From Nocardia neocaledoniensis (lineage in GTDB: Bacteria > Actinomycetota > Actinomycetes > Mycobacteriales > Mycobacteriaceae), in contig NZ_QGTL01000011.1 of the NCBI RefSeq assembly GCF_003182135.1, forward strand, positions 124,001-188,000: a stretch of 64,000 bases of DNA, written 5' to 3'. This document shows, piece by piece, positions 1-8,677 of the stretch. How positions within the stretch are numbered: position 1 is the stretch's first letter; each line of letters starts with the position of its first letter. The notes below the pieces were generated by a model that saw only the letters and a list, made by a program, of their open reading frames with translations, had not been told where the DNA came from and searched no databases. The position numbers and the translations under genes were made by a program.

Positions 1-1166
1 TCGTCGACGATCGGGCCGGACAGCGCCAGCTCGCTCACCACGTGCTCGAACGCGTCGAGCTCGTCGGCGAACACCTCGCCGTCGGCGAAGGCGAACGCGA
101 CCATTCGCTCCACCTGGGTCAGGCCCGCCTCGCGCAGGACCGCGCGCCCGAGCTCCTCGTCGATGCGCTGGTAGCGCAACGACGCCCAGACCGCGAGCCA
201 CTCCTCCGACAGCGTGCCGGGACCGGTGAGCACCCGCCGCGCCCTGGTGCGCCAATGCGTGAGGAACTCCTCCACCTCACCGGCGCACGCCTTGCAGGGG
301 CCGTGGCCGCCGAAGAGCTTGCGGCGCAGCGGGGCGGTACAGCGCGCGCAGCGGACCCGGTCGTCCTGGATGTGCGGCCGGGTGCTCGTCGTCCACTCCT
401 CGCCGTCCCACCAGCGCAACCGGCCGGGGTCCTGCGGGTCCGGATGCCAGTCGGCCAGTTCCGGATCCGGCGGGGGCGGGGGTGGGAGGTCGATGACGCG
501 CCGGGTCAGGGCCGGCGAACCCACCCGGGCTCCGTGCGGGCGGTCGTCTCCGCCGAGCTCCGGTGATCCGGCACGCGGGTCGTGCGAGCGGGTCTGCGTG
601 AGAGGCGTCGCCGGCACTCGAGGGGCACGATGCGGGCCGGGGCCGGGCCGCCGTGCCTCGCCGGGCTCGTCCACGGTGACACCGAACTCGGTTGCCAGCC
701 CGGGCAACCCGCCCGCCCACCCCTGACCGATCGCGCGGAACCGCCAGCCGCCGTCGCGGCGATAGAACTCGCCGAACATCATCGCCTGCACGTCCTCGAT
801 ACCCTCCAGCACGAACCGGGCGACCGGCCCGTCGGCGGCGTGCACCGTGAGCGTGAGCTCGGCGAGCTGATCGAAGGTGCCCTCGTCGAGGGACGCGCTC
901 ACCACGATCCGCGCCACCTCCGCCTCGGTCCGCGGCAGCGACACACTCAACCGCGCCGTTCCCGGCGCGGGCTCCTGATCCAGCGTCACCGCCTGCGAGG
1001 CATGCCGCGGCGCGTTGAAGAACACGAAATCCCGATCGTCACGCACCAGCCCCGACTCCGTGACCAGCAGCGCGTGCGCGTCGACGGCATGCGCCGACCG
1101 CCATGAAAGAACCACGGCGAGAAGCGATGTCGGCACCGGCGCGTGCGCGCCCTTACGGAGTTCCAT
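1..1166 (-). CDS. TerD-domain protein fused to DUF2510 and a zinc-ribbon region (3' end outside window)
   Basis: The reading frame starts at an ATG on the minus strand and runs off the left edge. The first ~180 residues read as a TerD/TerZ domain (N-terminus MELRKGAHAPVP, then FVFFNAP, ASLDEGTFDQ and FGEFYRRDGGWRFRAIGQGW), a calcium-binding fold of tellurite-resistance and stress proteins. After a Pro/Arg-rich linker comes a DUF2510-like motif (WHPDPQDPGRLRWWDGEEWT). Two CxxC pairs spaced like a zinc ribbon (CARC and CKAC) follow, then a helical tail. TerD proteins are cytoplasmic and usually sit in ter clusters; no other ter gene is visible here. The start is fixed by the TerD consensus. The family call is firm; the function of the fusion is unknown. 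Confidence 0.85.
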   Translation of the reverse strand, partial: MELRKGAHAPVPTSLLAVVLSWRSAHAVDAHALLVTESGLVRDDRDFVFFNAPRHASQAVTLDQEPAPGTARLSVSLPRTEAEVARIVVSASLDEGTFDQLAELTLTVHAADGPVARFVLEGIEDVQAMMFGEFYRRDGGWRFRAIGQGWAGGLPGLATEFGVTVDEPGEARRPGPGPHRAPRVPATPLTQTRSHDPRAGSPELGGDDRPHGARVGSPALTRRVIDLPPPPPPDPELADWHPDPQDPGRLRWWDGEEWTTSTRPHIQDDRVRCARCTAPLRRKLFGGHGPCKACAGEVEEFLTHWRTRARRVLTGPGTLSEEWLAVWASLRYQRIDEELGRAVLREAGLTQVERMVAFAFADGEVFADELDAFEHVVSELALSGPIVD

Positions 1167-1224
1167 GGTCCCCGCATGATGCCACGCCGCACCGACAGTG
1201 TTTGTGGAGCGCTGGCGCGCTCGA

Positions 1225-1317
1225 GGTCGCGGCCCCTCCTGTCCTGCCGATCAGGCGCCGTGGCTTGCTCCTTCGTCGCCTACGCCACGGCACCTGATCG
1301 GCGGGACGGCCGCGACC
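1225..1317. repeat. Long imperfect inverted repeat in a 296-base intergenic stretch
   Basis: The core arms 1246-1264 and 1284-1302 are complementary at 18 of 19 positions around a 19-nt loop. Pairing continues outward with a few mismatches, and a further exact 10-bp arm pair lies at 1225-1234 and 1308-1317. No convincing gene lies between 1167 and 1462. It could be a bidirectional terminator-like hairpin, a structured RNA or the remnant of a small mobile element. There is no T-tract, so an ordinary intrinsic terminator is only one possibility. Confidence 0.7.
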
Positions 1318-1462
1318 CGCCGACCGCGTCGGCGGACCCTCCTCGAGGTCGGGTCGTCGGGGCCGGGAAGGCTGTCGGCGCTCCGTCGGATCCGGATGCG
1401 GCACGGTGGGCCGGTCGACAATCCGGATGACGTCGCCGCCCGCCGCGGGTTGGCGTCGGCGG

Positions 1463-2062
1463 GTGAATCGGCAGTGGATCCTGGTCGCGCGGCCGACGGG
1501 CCTGGTCGACGAGAGTTGCTTCGAACTCAGGCGGGCCGAGGTGCCCTCGCCGGGTCCGGGTGAGGCGCTGGTGCGGGTGGTCTGGCTGGGTTTCGATCCG
1601 ACGCAGCGGGGGTGGCTCAACGACGGCCCCAACTATCTGGACCCGGTGCCGCTGGGGGCGGTGATGCGCGGCAGCGGCGTGGGGCAGGTGGTGGCGTCGA
1701 ACAGCGCGGAGTACGCGGTGGGCGACTGGGTCTACGGGATGGTCGGCTGGCAGGACTACGTGCTCGCGTCGGGGCAGGGGCTGCTGGGACTGAATGTCGT
1801 TCCGCCGGGCGTCGATCCCAAGGCGATGCTCGGGATCTTCCTGGACTACCTCGACCGCTTCCCCGAGGCGTTCGCCCGGCTGCACCGCTGGCTGGCCGAG
1901 GGGCGGATCATGTACGCCGAAGACGTCGCCGAGGGCTTCGACCGCGCGCCCGCGCTGCTGCGCGGCCTCTTCGAGGGCCGCAACGTCGGCAAGCAACTGC
2001 TGCGCGTCGCGGAGTGTTCCTCCCCGCGCGGCGGGCGGGAGTGGGGCACAGTGGTGTCATGA
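1463..2062 (+). pseudogene. MDR-family NADP-dependent oxidoreductase with an internal deletion of the Rossmann domain
   Basis: The N-terminus (NRQWILVARPTG, then ESCFELRRAEVPSPGPGEALVR and WLGFDPTQRGWLND) is the GroES-like half of zinc-free medium-chain reductases related to prostaglandin/leukotriene B4 reductase and CurA. The C-terminus (FLDYLDRFPEAFARLHRW, then AEGFDRAPALLRGLFEGRNVGKQL) is that family's final segment. The whole nucleotide-binding Rossmann fold between them is missing: about 200 residues remain of a usual ~335. PKAMLGI runs straight into FLDYLDRF near 1830-1840 with the frame intact. The GTG at 1463 matches the usual family N-terminus; an ATG at 1427 is an alternative. The product should not bind NADP(H), so I treat it as a decayed gene. 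The stop overlaps the next start (ATGA). Confidence 0.8.
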
Positions 2063-2540
2063 CCAACCCGAAGAAGCGGGGGCGTGGCGAACCGGTGCCG
2101 GAGCCGCAGGCGCGCAAGGTGCCCGGCGCCGATCTGCTGTCGGCGGCGCAGGCCGCCGTCGGCGCCGCGCAGACGGCGGCGGGGCAGGCGATCGACGCGG
2201 CGCAGCAGACCGCGGGATACGCCTTCGACGCGGCGGTCCGGCTGCCACCGGCCTCGGCGCAGCTGGCCGCGCAACTGCCGGATCTGGTCGAGAACCTGTC
2301 GATCGCGGTGGACCGGCTCAACAGCACCATCGACCGGCTCGATCGCACCCTCGCCCTGGCCGACCCGGTCTTCGCCACCTACGACCGCCTGCTGCCCCGG
2401 TTGGAGGCGATGATCTCCCTCGGCGAGGATCTGTTCGGCGCCCTGGCGAAACTGCCCGGCGTCGGGCTGCTCGGCCGGATCGCCGGCCGCGGGGGCGAGG
2501 AGCCGCCACCCGAGCCCGAGCCGAAGAAGCGCGGGCGGCG

Positions 2541-2544
<4 letters not shown>
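2059..2544 (+). CDS. Hypothetical Ala-rich helical protein, possibly membrane-associated
   Basis: This encodes 161 residues of unknown function. It opens with a basic Pro/Glu-rich stretch (MTNPKKRGRGEPVPEPQARK). A long Ala/Gln-rich helix follows, then a heptad-like segment (LSIAVDRLNSTIDRLDRTLALADPVFATYDRLLPRLEAMI) that suggests a coiled coil or amphipathic membrane-surface helix. A Gly/Leu-rich stretch (GALAKLPGVGLLGRIAG) and a basic tail (PKKRGRR) close it. The basic KKRGR motif at both ends is notable. Its ATG overlaps the stop of the damaged oxidoreductase by 4 bases, so the two were probably co-transcribed. It converges on and overlaps the stop of the pabAB gene. Confidence 0.6.
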
Positions 2545-4610
<2,066 letters not shown>

Positions 4611-4668
4611 CCTGGCAGAAACCCTACGCCGGGCCCACGGACGGCCCGCCTCGGGCACAATGATCGCC

Positions 4669-5724
4669 ATGTCTGTTTCGCAACCGGTCGAGGTCGACCC
4701 GACGATCGCGGATTTCGCGGCGATCGGGCGGTGGATGGACGAGCGTGGCCTGCCCGGGGGCTCCTTCGGCGCGGTCACCCCGATCGGCGGCGGCACCCAG
4801 AACATCATGGTGCGCTTCACCCGTGGCGACCGCGAGTACGTGCTGCGGCGCGGCCCCCAGCACCTGCGCGCCAAGAGCAACGACGTGATCCGCCGCGAAT
4901 CCCGCCTGCTCGGCGCCATCGAGGACACCGAGGTGCGCGCGCCCCGGGTGATCGCCGCCTGCGACGACGAGTCCGTCATCGGCGCGGTGTTCTATCTGAT
5001 GGAGCCGATCCACGGCTTCAACCCGCAGACCGAGCTGCCGGAACTGCACGCGAACGACCCGGAGATCCGGCGGCAGATGGGCCTGTCCGCGGTCGAGGCG
5101 ATCGCCCGGCTCGGCGCGCTCGACTACCGGGCGCTCGGGCTCGAGGACTACGGCAAGCCCGAGGGATTCCTGGAACGCCAGGTGCCGCGCTGGCTGCGCG
5201 AACTCGATTCCTACGCCGCCAACGAGGGCTATCCGGGTCCCGCGATTCCCGGCCTGGACCGGGTCGGCGACTGGCTGGAGAAGCACCGCCCGGCCGAGTG
5301 GACGCCGGGCATCATGCACGGCGACTGTCACCTGGCCAACATGATGTTCGAATACGACGGCCCGCAGGTGGCCGCGATGGTCGACTGGGAGATGTCGACC
5401 ATCGGTGACCCGCTGCTCGACCTCGGCTGGCAGCTGGCGACCAGGCCCGTGCCCGGCACCGTCGGCGCCGGGCTGATGGGCACGCTCGGCACCGTCGGCG
5501 GCCTGCCGACGCCGGAGGAGATGATCGCGCACTACGCCGAGTTCTCCACCCGCGATCTGAGCGCCGTCACCTGGTACGAGGTGCTCGCCTGCTTCAAGCT
5601 GAGCATCGTGCTCGAGGGCACGCACGCGCGCGCCTTCGCGGGCAAGGCGCCCAAGCCGGTGGGTGATTTCCTGCACGCGGTGACCATGGAACTCTTCGAG
5701 AAGGCCAACCGCCTGATCGAGTGA
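4669..5724 (+). CDS. Phosphotransferase family protein (APH/choline-kinase fold)
   Basis: A protein of 351 residues with an aminoglycoside-phosphotransferase-type kinase fold. Visible elements are a nucleotide-loop segment (PIGGGTQNIMVRF), the Lys/Arg-containing strand EYVLRRGP, the catalytic loop HGDCHLANMMF (HGDxxxxN), and the metal-binding segment MVDWEMSTIGDPLLDLGW. Actinobacterial paralogues of this kind often lie beside acyl-CoA dehydrogenases (ACAD10/11-like kinase domains), so a small-molecule or acyl hydroxyl group is a likelier substrate than an antibiotic. No substrate can be assigned from context. An in-frame ATG nine bases upstream (4660) is an alternative start. Confidence 0.85.
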   Translation: MSVSQPVEVDPTIADFAAIGRWMDERGLPGGSFGAVTPIGGGTQNIMVRFTRGDREYVLRRGPQHLRAKSNDVIRRESRLLGAIEDTEVRAPRVIAACDDESVIGAVFYLMEPIHGFNPQTELPELHANDPEIRRQMGLSAVEAIARLGALDYRALGLEDYGKPEGFLERQVPRWLRELDSYAANEGYPGPAIPGLDRVGDWLEKHRPAEWTPGIMHGDCHLANMMFEYDGPQVAAMVDWEMSTIGDPLLDLGWQLATRPVPGTVGAGLMGTLGTVGGLPTPEEMIAHYAEFSTRDLSAVTWYEVLACFKLSIVLEGTHARAFAGKAPKPVGDFLHAVTMELFEKANRLIE

Positions 5725-5793
5725 TGCCGGATCTCGCCGGAAATTGGCGGAATATCGATGGATCACAAGATGCGGACATCCTAGGCTGACCGC

Positions 5794-6318
5794 ATGATTC
5801 TTCCCGACACCAAGAACTGGACGTGGGTCCTCGAACGTCCCTGCGTCGAATGCGGTTTCGACGCCGACGCGATCGCGTTCGAGACCGTCCCCGAGCGTGC
5901 TCGCGACAGTGCCACCCGTATCGGCGCGGCCCTCTCGCGCGCCGACGCGCGCGTGCGCCCCGACGAGACGACCTGGTCGGTCCTCGAATACGGCGCCCAC
6001 GTGCGCGATGTGTGCCGGATCTTCGACACCCGGCTGGCCCTGATGCTGGCCGGGGACGGTGTCGCCCCGCCTGCCTTCGAGAACTGGGATCAGGACGCGA
6101 CCGCCGTCGCCGACCGCTACGGCGAGCAGGACCCGGCCACCGTCGCGGACGAGCTCTCGATCGCGGCCGAGTCGGTCGCCGCCGCCTTCGCCGCGGTCCC
6201 CGCCGGCAGCCTCGAACTGCGGGGCGCGCGCAGCGACGGGTCCCTCTTCACGGTCACTTCGCTGGCCCGCTACTTCCTCCACGACCTCGTCCATCACGTC
6301 CATGACGTGCGTGGATAG
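5794..6318 (+). CDS. DinB/mycothiol-dependent-enzyme-like four-helix protein
   Basis: A protein of 174 residues that reads as a DinB/YfiT-type helical bundle, the superfamily of metal-dependent thiol transferases that includes mycothiol-dependent maleylpyruvate isomerases. The likely metal ligands are histidines at the expected helix positions: YGAHVRD in the middle and FLHDLVHHVHDVRG at the C-terminus. The opening WTWVLERPCVECGFD is typical of an actinobacterial subgroup. Metal binding and a thiol cofactor are inferred; no substrate is known. The gene appears to be monocistronic, and no strong ribosome-binding site precedes the ATG. Confidence 0.7.
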   Translation: MILPDTKNWTWVLERPCVECGFDADAIAFETVPERARDSATRIGAALSRADARVRPDETTWSVLEYGAHVRDVCRIFDTRLALMLAGDGVAPPAFENWDQDATAVADRYGEQDPATVADELSIAAESVAAAFAAVPAGSLELRGARSDGSLFTVTSLARYFLHDLVHHVHDVRG

Positions 6319-6424
6319 ATAATTCTCGGCAATATTTCTAGAACGTGTTTCAGAATTGGCCGATTCTTCGTTAGGGTGAGTGCAGTCACAACGAGGCACC
6401 AGCTTGGCGAGAGGTCTACACGAG

Positions 6425-7555
6425 ATGAAGACGAAGGGCGCGATCCTGTGGGGCACCGACCAGCAGTGGTCGGTGGAGGAGATCGAGGTCGGCGACCCCG
6501 TCGCCGGTGAAGTGCAGATCCGGATGGAAACGGCGGGCATGTGCCACTCCGACCATCACATCGTCACCGGCGCCACGCCGATGCCGTCGTTCCCGGTGAT
6601 GGGCGGCCACGAGGGCGCGGGCGTCATCACCAAGCTGGGCCCCAACTGCCCGAGCGACCTGGCCGTGGGCGACCACGTCATCCTGTCGTTCATCCCGGCG
6701 TGTGGCCGCTGTCCCGCCTGCGTCGCCGGGCACATGGCGCTGTGCGACCTGGGCGCGGGCCTGCTGATGGGCCAGGCCATCTCCGACGGCACCTACCGCA
6801 TCCAGGCGCGCGGTGAGAACGTCATCCCGATGTGCCTGCTCGGCACCTTCGCGCCCTATATGACCGTGCACCACACCTCGGTGGTGAAGATCGACCCCAC
6901 CATTCCGTTCGAAGTCGCGTGCCTCGTCGGCTGTGGCGTACCCACCGGCTTCGGCTCCTCGACCCACGTCGCCGAGGTGCAGCCGGGCGAGACCGTGGTG
7001 ATCGCCGGCATCGGCGGCGTCGGCATGAGCGCGCTGCAGGGCGCGGTGCTCTCGGGCGCCTCGAAGGTCGTCGCGATCGACCCGAACCCGTGGAAGCGGG
7101 AGCAGGCGCAGAAGTTCGGCGCCACCCACACCTTCGAGAGCATGGCCGCCGCGATCATGCCGCTGATGGACGCGACCGAGGGCCGGATGGCCGAGAAGGT
7201 CATTCTCACCATGGGTGAGATGCACGGCGACTACGTCGAAGAGGGCCTGATCCTCACCGCCAAGGCGGGCACCCTGGTCGTCACCTCGATGGGCCGCATG
7301 GACGCGGGCGAGGTCAAGATGAACAGCTTCCTGCTGTCCATGCTGCAGAAGACGGTGAAGGGCTGCATCTTCGGCGGCGGCAACGCCCGCCAGGACGCCC
7401 CGCGCCTGCTGTCGCTGTACAAGTCGGGTCAGCTCAACCTCGACGACATGGTCACCCGCAGCTACTCGCTGGAGGAGATCAACCAGGGCTACCAGGACAT
7501 GCTGGACGGCAAGAACATTCGCGGCATCATCCGCTACACCGAGGCCGACTGGTAG
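6425..7555 (+). CDS. NDMA-dependent alcohol dehydrogenase (nicotinoprotein, zinc MDR family)
   Basis: A zinc-dependent medium-chain alcohol dehydrogenase of 376 residues. The catalytic zinc site is seen in AGMCHSDHH and GGHEGAG, and the structural zinc site in ACGRCPACVAGHMALCD. The Rossmann motif is GIGGVGMSALQGA. The sequence matches the actinobacterial NDMA-dependent subfamily, whose NAD stays tightly bound and is reoxidised through an external carrier, thought to be mycofactocin. The mycofactocin genes are not in this window. The ATG at 6425 follows a GAGG-like element. The ~100 bases upstream are relatively AT-rich and hold the likely promoter. It converges on the DUF1801 gene with one base between stops. 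Confidence 0.92.
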   Translation: MKTKGAILWGTDQQWSVEEIEVGDPVAGEVQIRMETAGMCHSDHHIVTGATPMPSFPVMGGHEGAGVITKLGPNCPSDLAVGDHVILSFIPACGRCPACVAGHMALCDLGAGLLMGQAISDGTYRIQARGENVIPMCLLGTFAPYMTVHHTSVVKIDPTIPFEVACLVGCGVPTGFGSSTHVAEVQPGETVVIAGIGGVGMSALQGAVLSGASKVVAIDPNPWKREQAQKFGATHTFESMAAAIMPLMDATEGRMAEKVILTMGEMHGDYVEEGLILTAKAGTLVVTSMGRMDAGEVKMNSFLLSMLQKTVKGCIFGGGNARQDAPRLLSLYKSGQLNLDDMVTRSYSLEEINQGYQDMLDGKNIRGIIRYTEADW

Positions 7556-7556
7556 G

Positions 7557-7913
7557 TCAGCCCCGTCGTTCCCGTTCGGCGAGCCGCACCGCGATCTGCG
7601 CGATCAGATCGTACGGAATCGGTTCTCCGAGCGGGAATTTCAGTGTGCCAGGACCCGCGACGTACGGCGCGACGGCACGTTCGAACGCCTCGTCCCCGTC
7701 GGGGACGGGGTACACGCTCACATGCGCCTTCCAACCGGCGAAGGACATGAACGCCCGGCCGTCGAGGGTGGCGGCCGGCATGGCGTAGCTGATCTTCTCG
7801 CCGGAACCCGGTACGGCGCGGTGAATGGTCTCGCGGATCCGCTCGAGGACCGCGCGGGCATGGTCGGGTTGCGCTGCGAGGTAGTCCTCGACCGAAGTCG
7901 GTGTCGCGGCCAT
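7557..7913 (-). CDS. DUF1801 (YdhG-like) small protein
   Basis: A cytoplasmic protein of 118 residues. The pattern SVEDYLAAQPDHARAVLERIRETIHRAVPGSGEKISYAMPAA, then FAGWKAHVSVYP and LKFPLGEPIPYDLIAQI, is the DUF1801 fold, related to the iron-chaperone-like YdhG and frataxin-like proteins. The biochemical role in actinobacteria is not established. The start is preceded by an AGGAG-like element. It is a single gene facing the alcohol dehydrogenase. Confidence 0.82.
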   Translation of the reverse strand: MAATPTSVEDYLAAQPDHARAVLERIRETIHRAVPGSGEKISYAMPAATLDGRAFMSFAGWKAHVSVYPVPDGDEAFERAVAPYVAGPGTLKFPLGEPIPYDLIAQIAVRLAERERRG

Positions 7914-7954
7914 GGTTGTCCTCCTGCTGCGCGGTGCGCCGGTGACCTGCGATT

Positions 7955-8629
7955 CTAAGTCCGCGCGGGTGCCTGCTCCGGCCGACTCGCGGTCAGGCGG
8001 CCGTGCTCGAGCCGCAGGGACTGATGGGCCCGCCCGGCCTCGGCCGGATCATGCGTCGCCTGCACGACGGTGACCCCCGCGGCGGCCACCTCGCGCAAGG
8101 TGGCGGAGATGGCGGTCTGCGAGGCCGCGTCCAAGCCGGCCGCCGGTTCGTCGAGCAGCAGCAGCTCGGACTGCTGCGCCAGCGCCTGGGCCAGCAGCGT
8201 GCGCTGGCGTTGGCCGCCCGAGAGGGTGTCGAGCCGCCGTGACTCCAGCGCGGTGAGGTCCATTCGTTCCAGCGCCGAGCGCACGATCGCGCGGTCCGCC
8301 CGGGTGAGCCTGCGCCAGAGTCCCCGGTGCGCCCACCGCCCCATCGCGACCGTCTCGCCGACGGTGATGGGCAGCGTCGGCGGAATCGCGGTGTGCTGCA
8401 CCACGAATGCGGGGCGCCCGGTGATGCCGTGGCGCACGTTGCCCGATTGGATCGGCACCGTCCCGGCGAGGACGCCGAGCAGCGTCGACTTGCCCGAACC
8501 GTTGGGGCCGACGATCGCGGTGATCCGCCCGCGCGGGATCGTCGCCGACACCTCCGTCAGCACCGGCGTCGTGCCGTAGCCCGCCGTGACCTGCTCGATC
8601 TCGAGCGCCGCGTCCTCTGTGTGTTGCAT
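7955..8629 (-). CDS. aztA: Zinc ABC transporter ATP-binding protein, AztA type
   Basis: An ABC ATPase of 224 residues. Walker A is GPNGSGKST, the signature motif is LSGGQRQR, Walker B is LLLLDEPAAGLD, and the switch histidine lies in VVQATHD. It should drive import through the divergently encoded permease. The neighbouring cluster-9 metal-binding protein and AztD-like propeller identify the system as AztABCD-type zinc uptake. The start (ATG at 8629) lies 48 bp from the permease start, so one short region with a Zur-like palindrome can control both directions. Confidence 0.88.
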   Translation of the reverse strand: MQHTEDAALEIEQVTAGYGTTPVLTEVSATIPRGRITAIVGPNGSGKSTLLGVLAGTVPIQSGNVRHGITGRPAFVVQHTAIPPTLPITVGETVAMGRWAHRGLWRRLTRADRAIVRSALERMDLTALESRRLDTLSGGQRQRTLLAQALAQQSELLLLDEPAAGLDAASQTAISATLREVAAAGVTVVQATHDPAEAGRAHQSLRLEHGRLTASRPEQAPART

Positions 8630-8640
8630 CTCACCTCGAT

Positions 8641-8660
8641 TGAAACGATAATCGTTTTCA
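8641..8660. promoter_or_regulatory. Zur-like operator between aztA and aztB
   Basis: The 48-bp divergent intergenic region contains TGAAACGATAATCGTTTTCA. It holds a perfect 7+1+7 inverted repeat (AAACGAT, A, ATCGTTT at 8643-8657) flanked by TG and CA. It resembles the AT-rich TGAAAA-N-TTTTCA operators of actinobacterial Zur repressors. The site overlaps both possible promoters, as expected for zinc-repressed uptake genes. The regulator assignment is inferred from resemblance and gene context. Confidence 0.7.
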
Positions 8661-8677
8661 GTATATCGTTCCGCGCT

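Noticed and set aside
8641..8660. An IdeR or Fur box rather than Zur
   Set aside because: Iron boxes of this group follow a TTAGGTTAGGCTAACC-like pattern. The AAACGAT-A-ATCGTTT dyad and zinc-uptake context fit Zur better.
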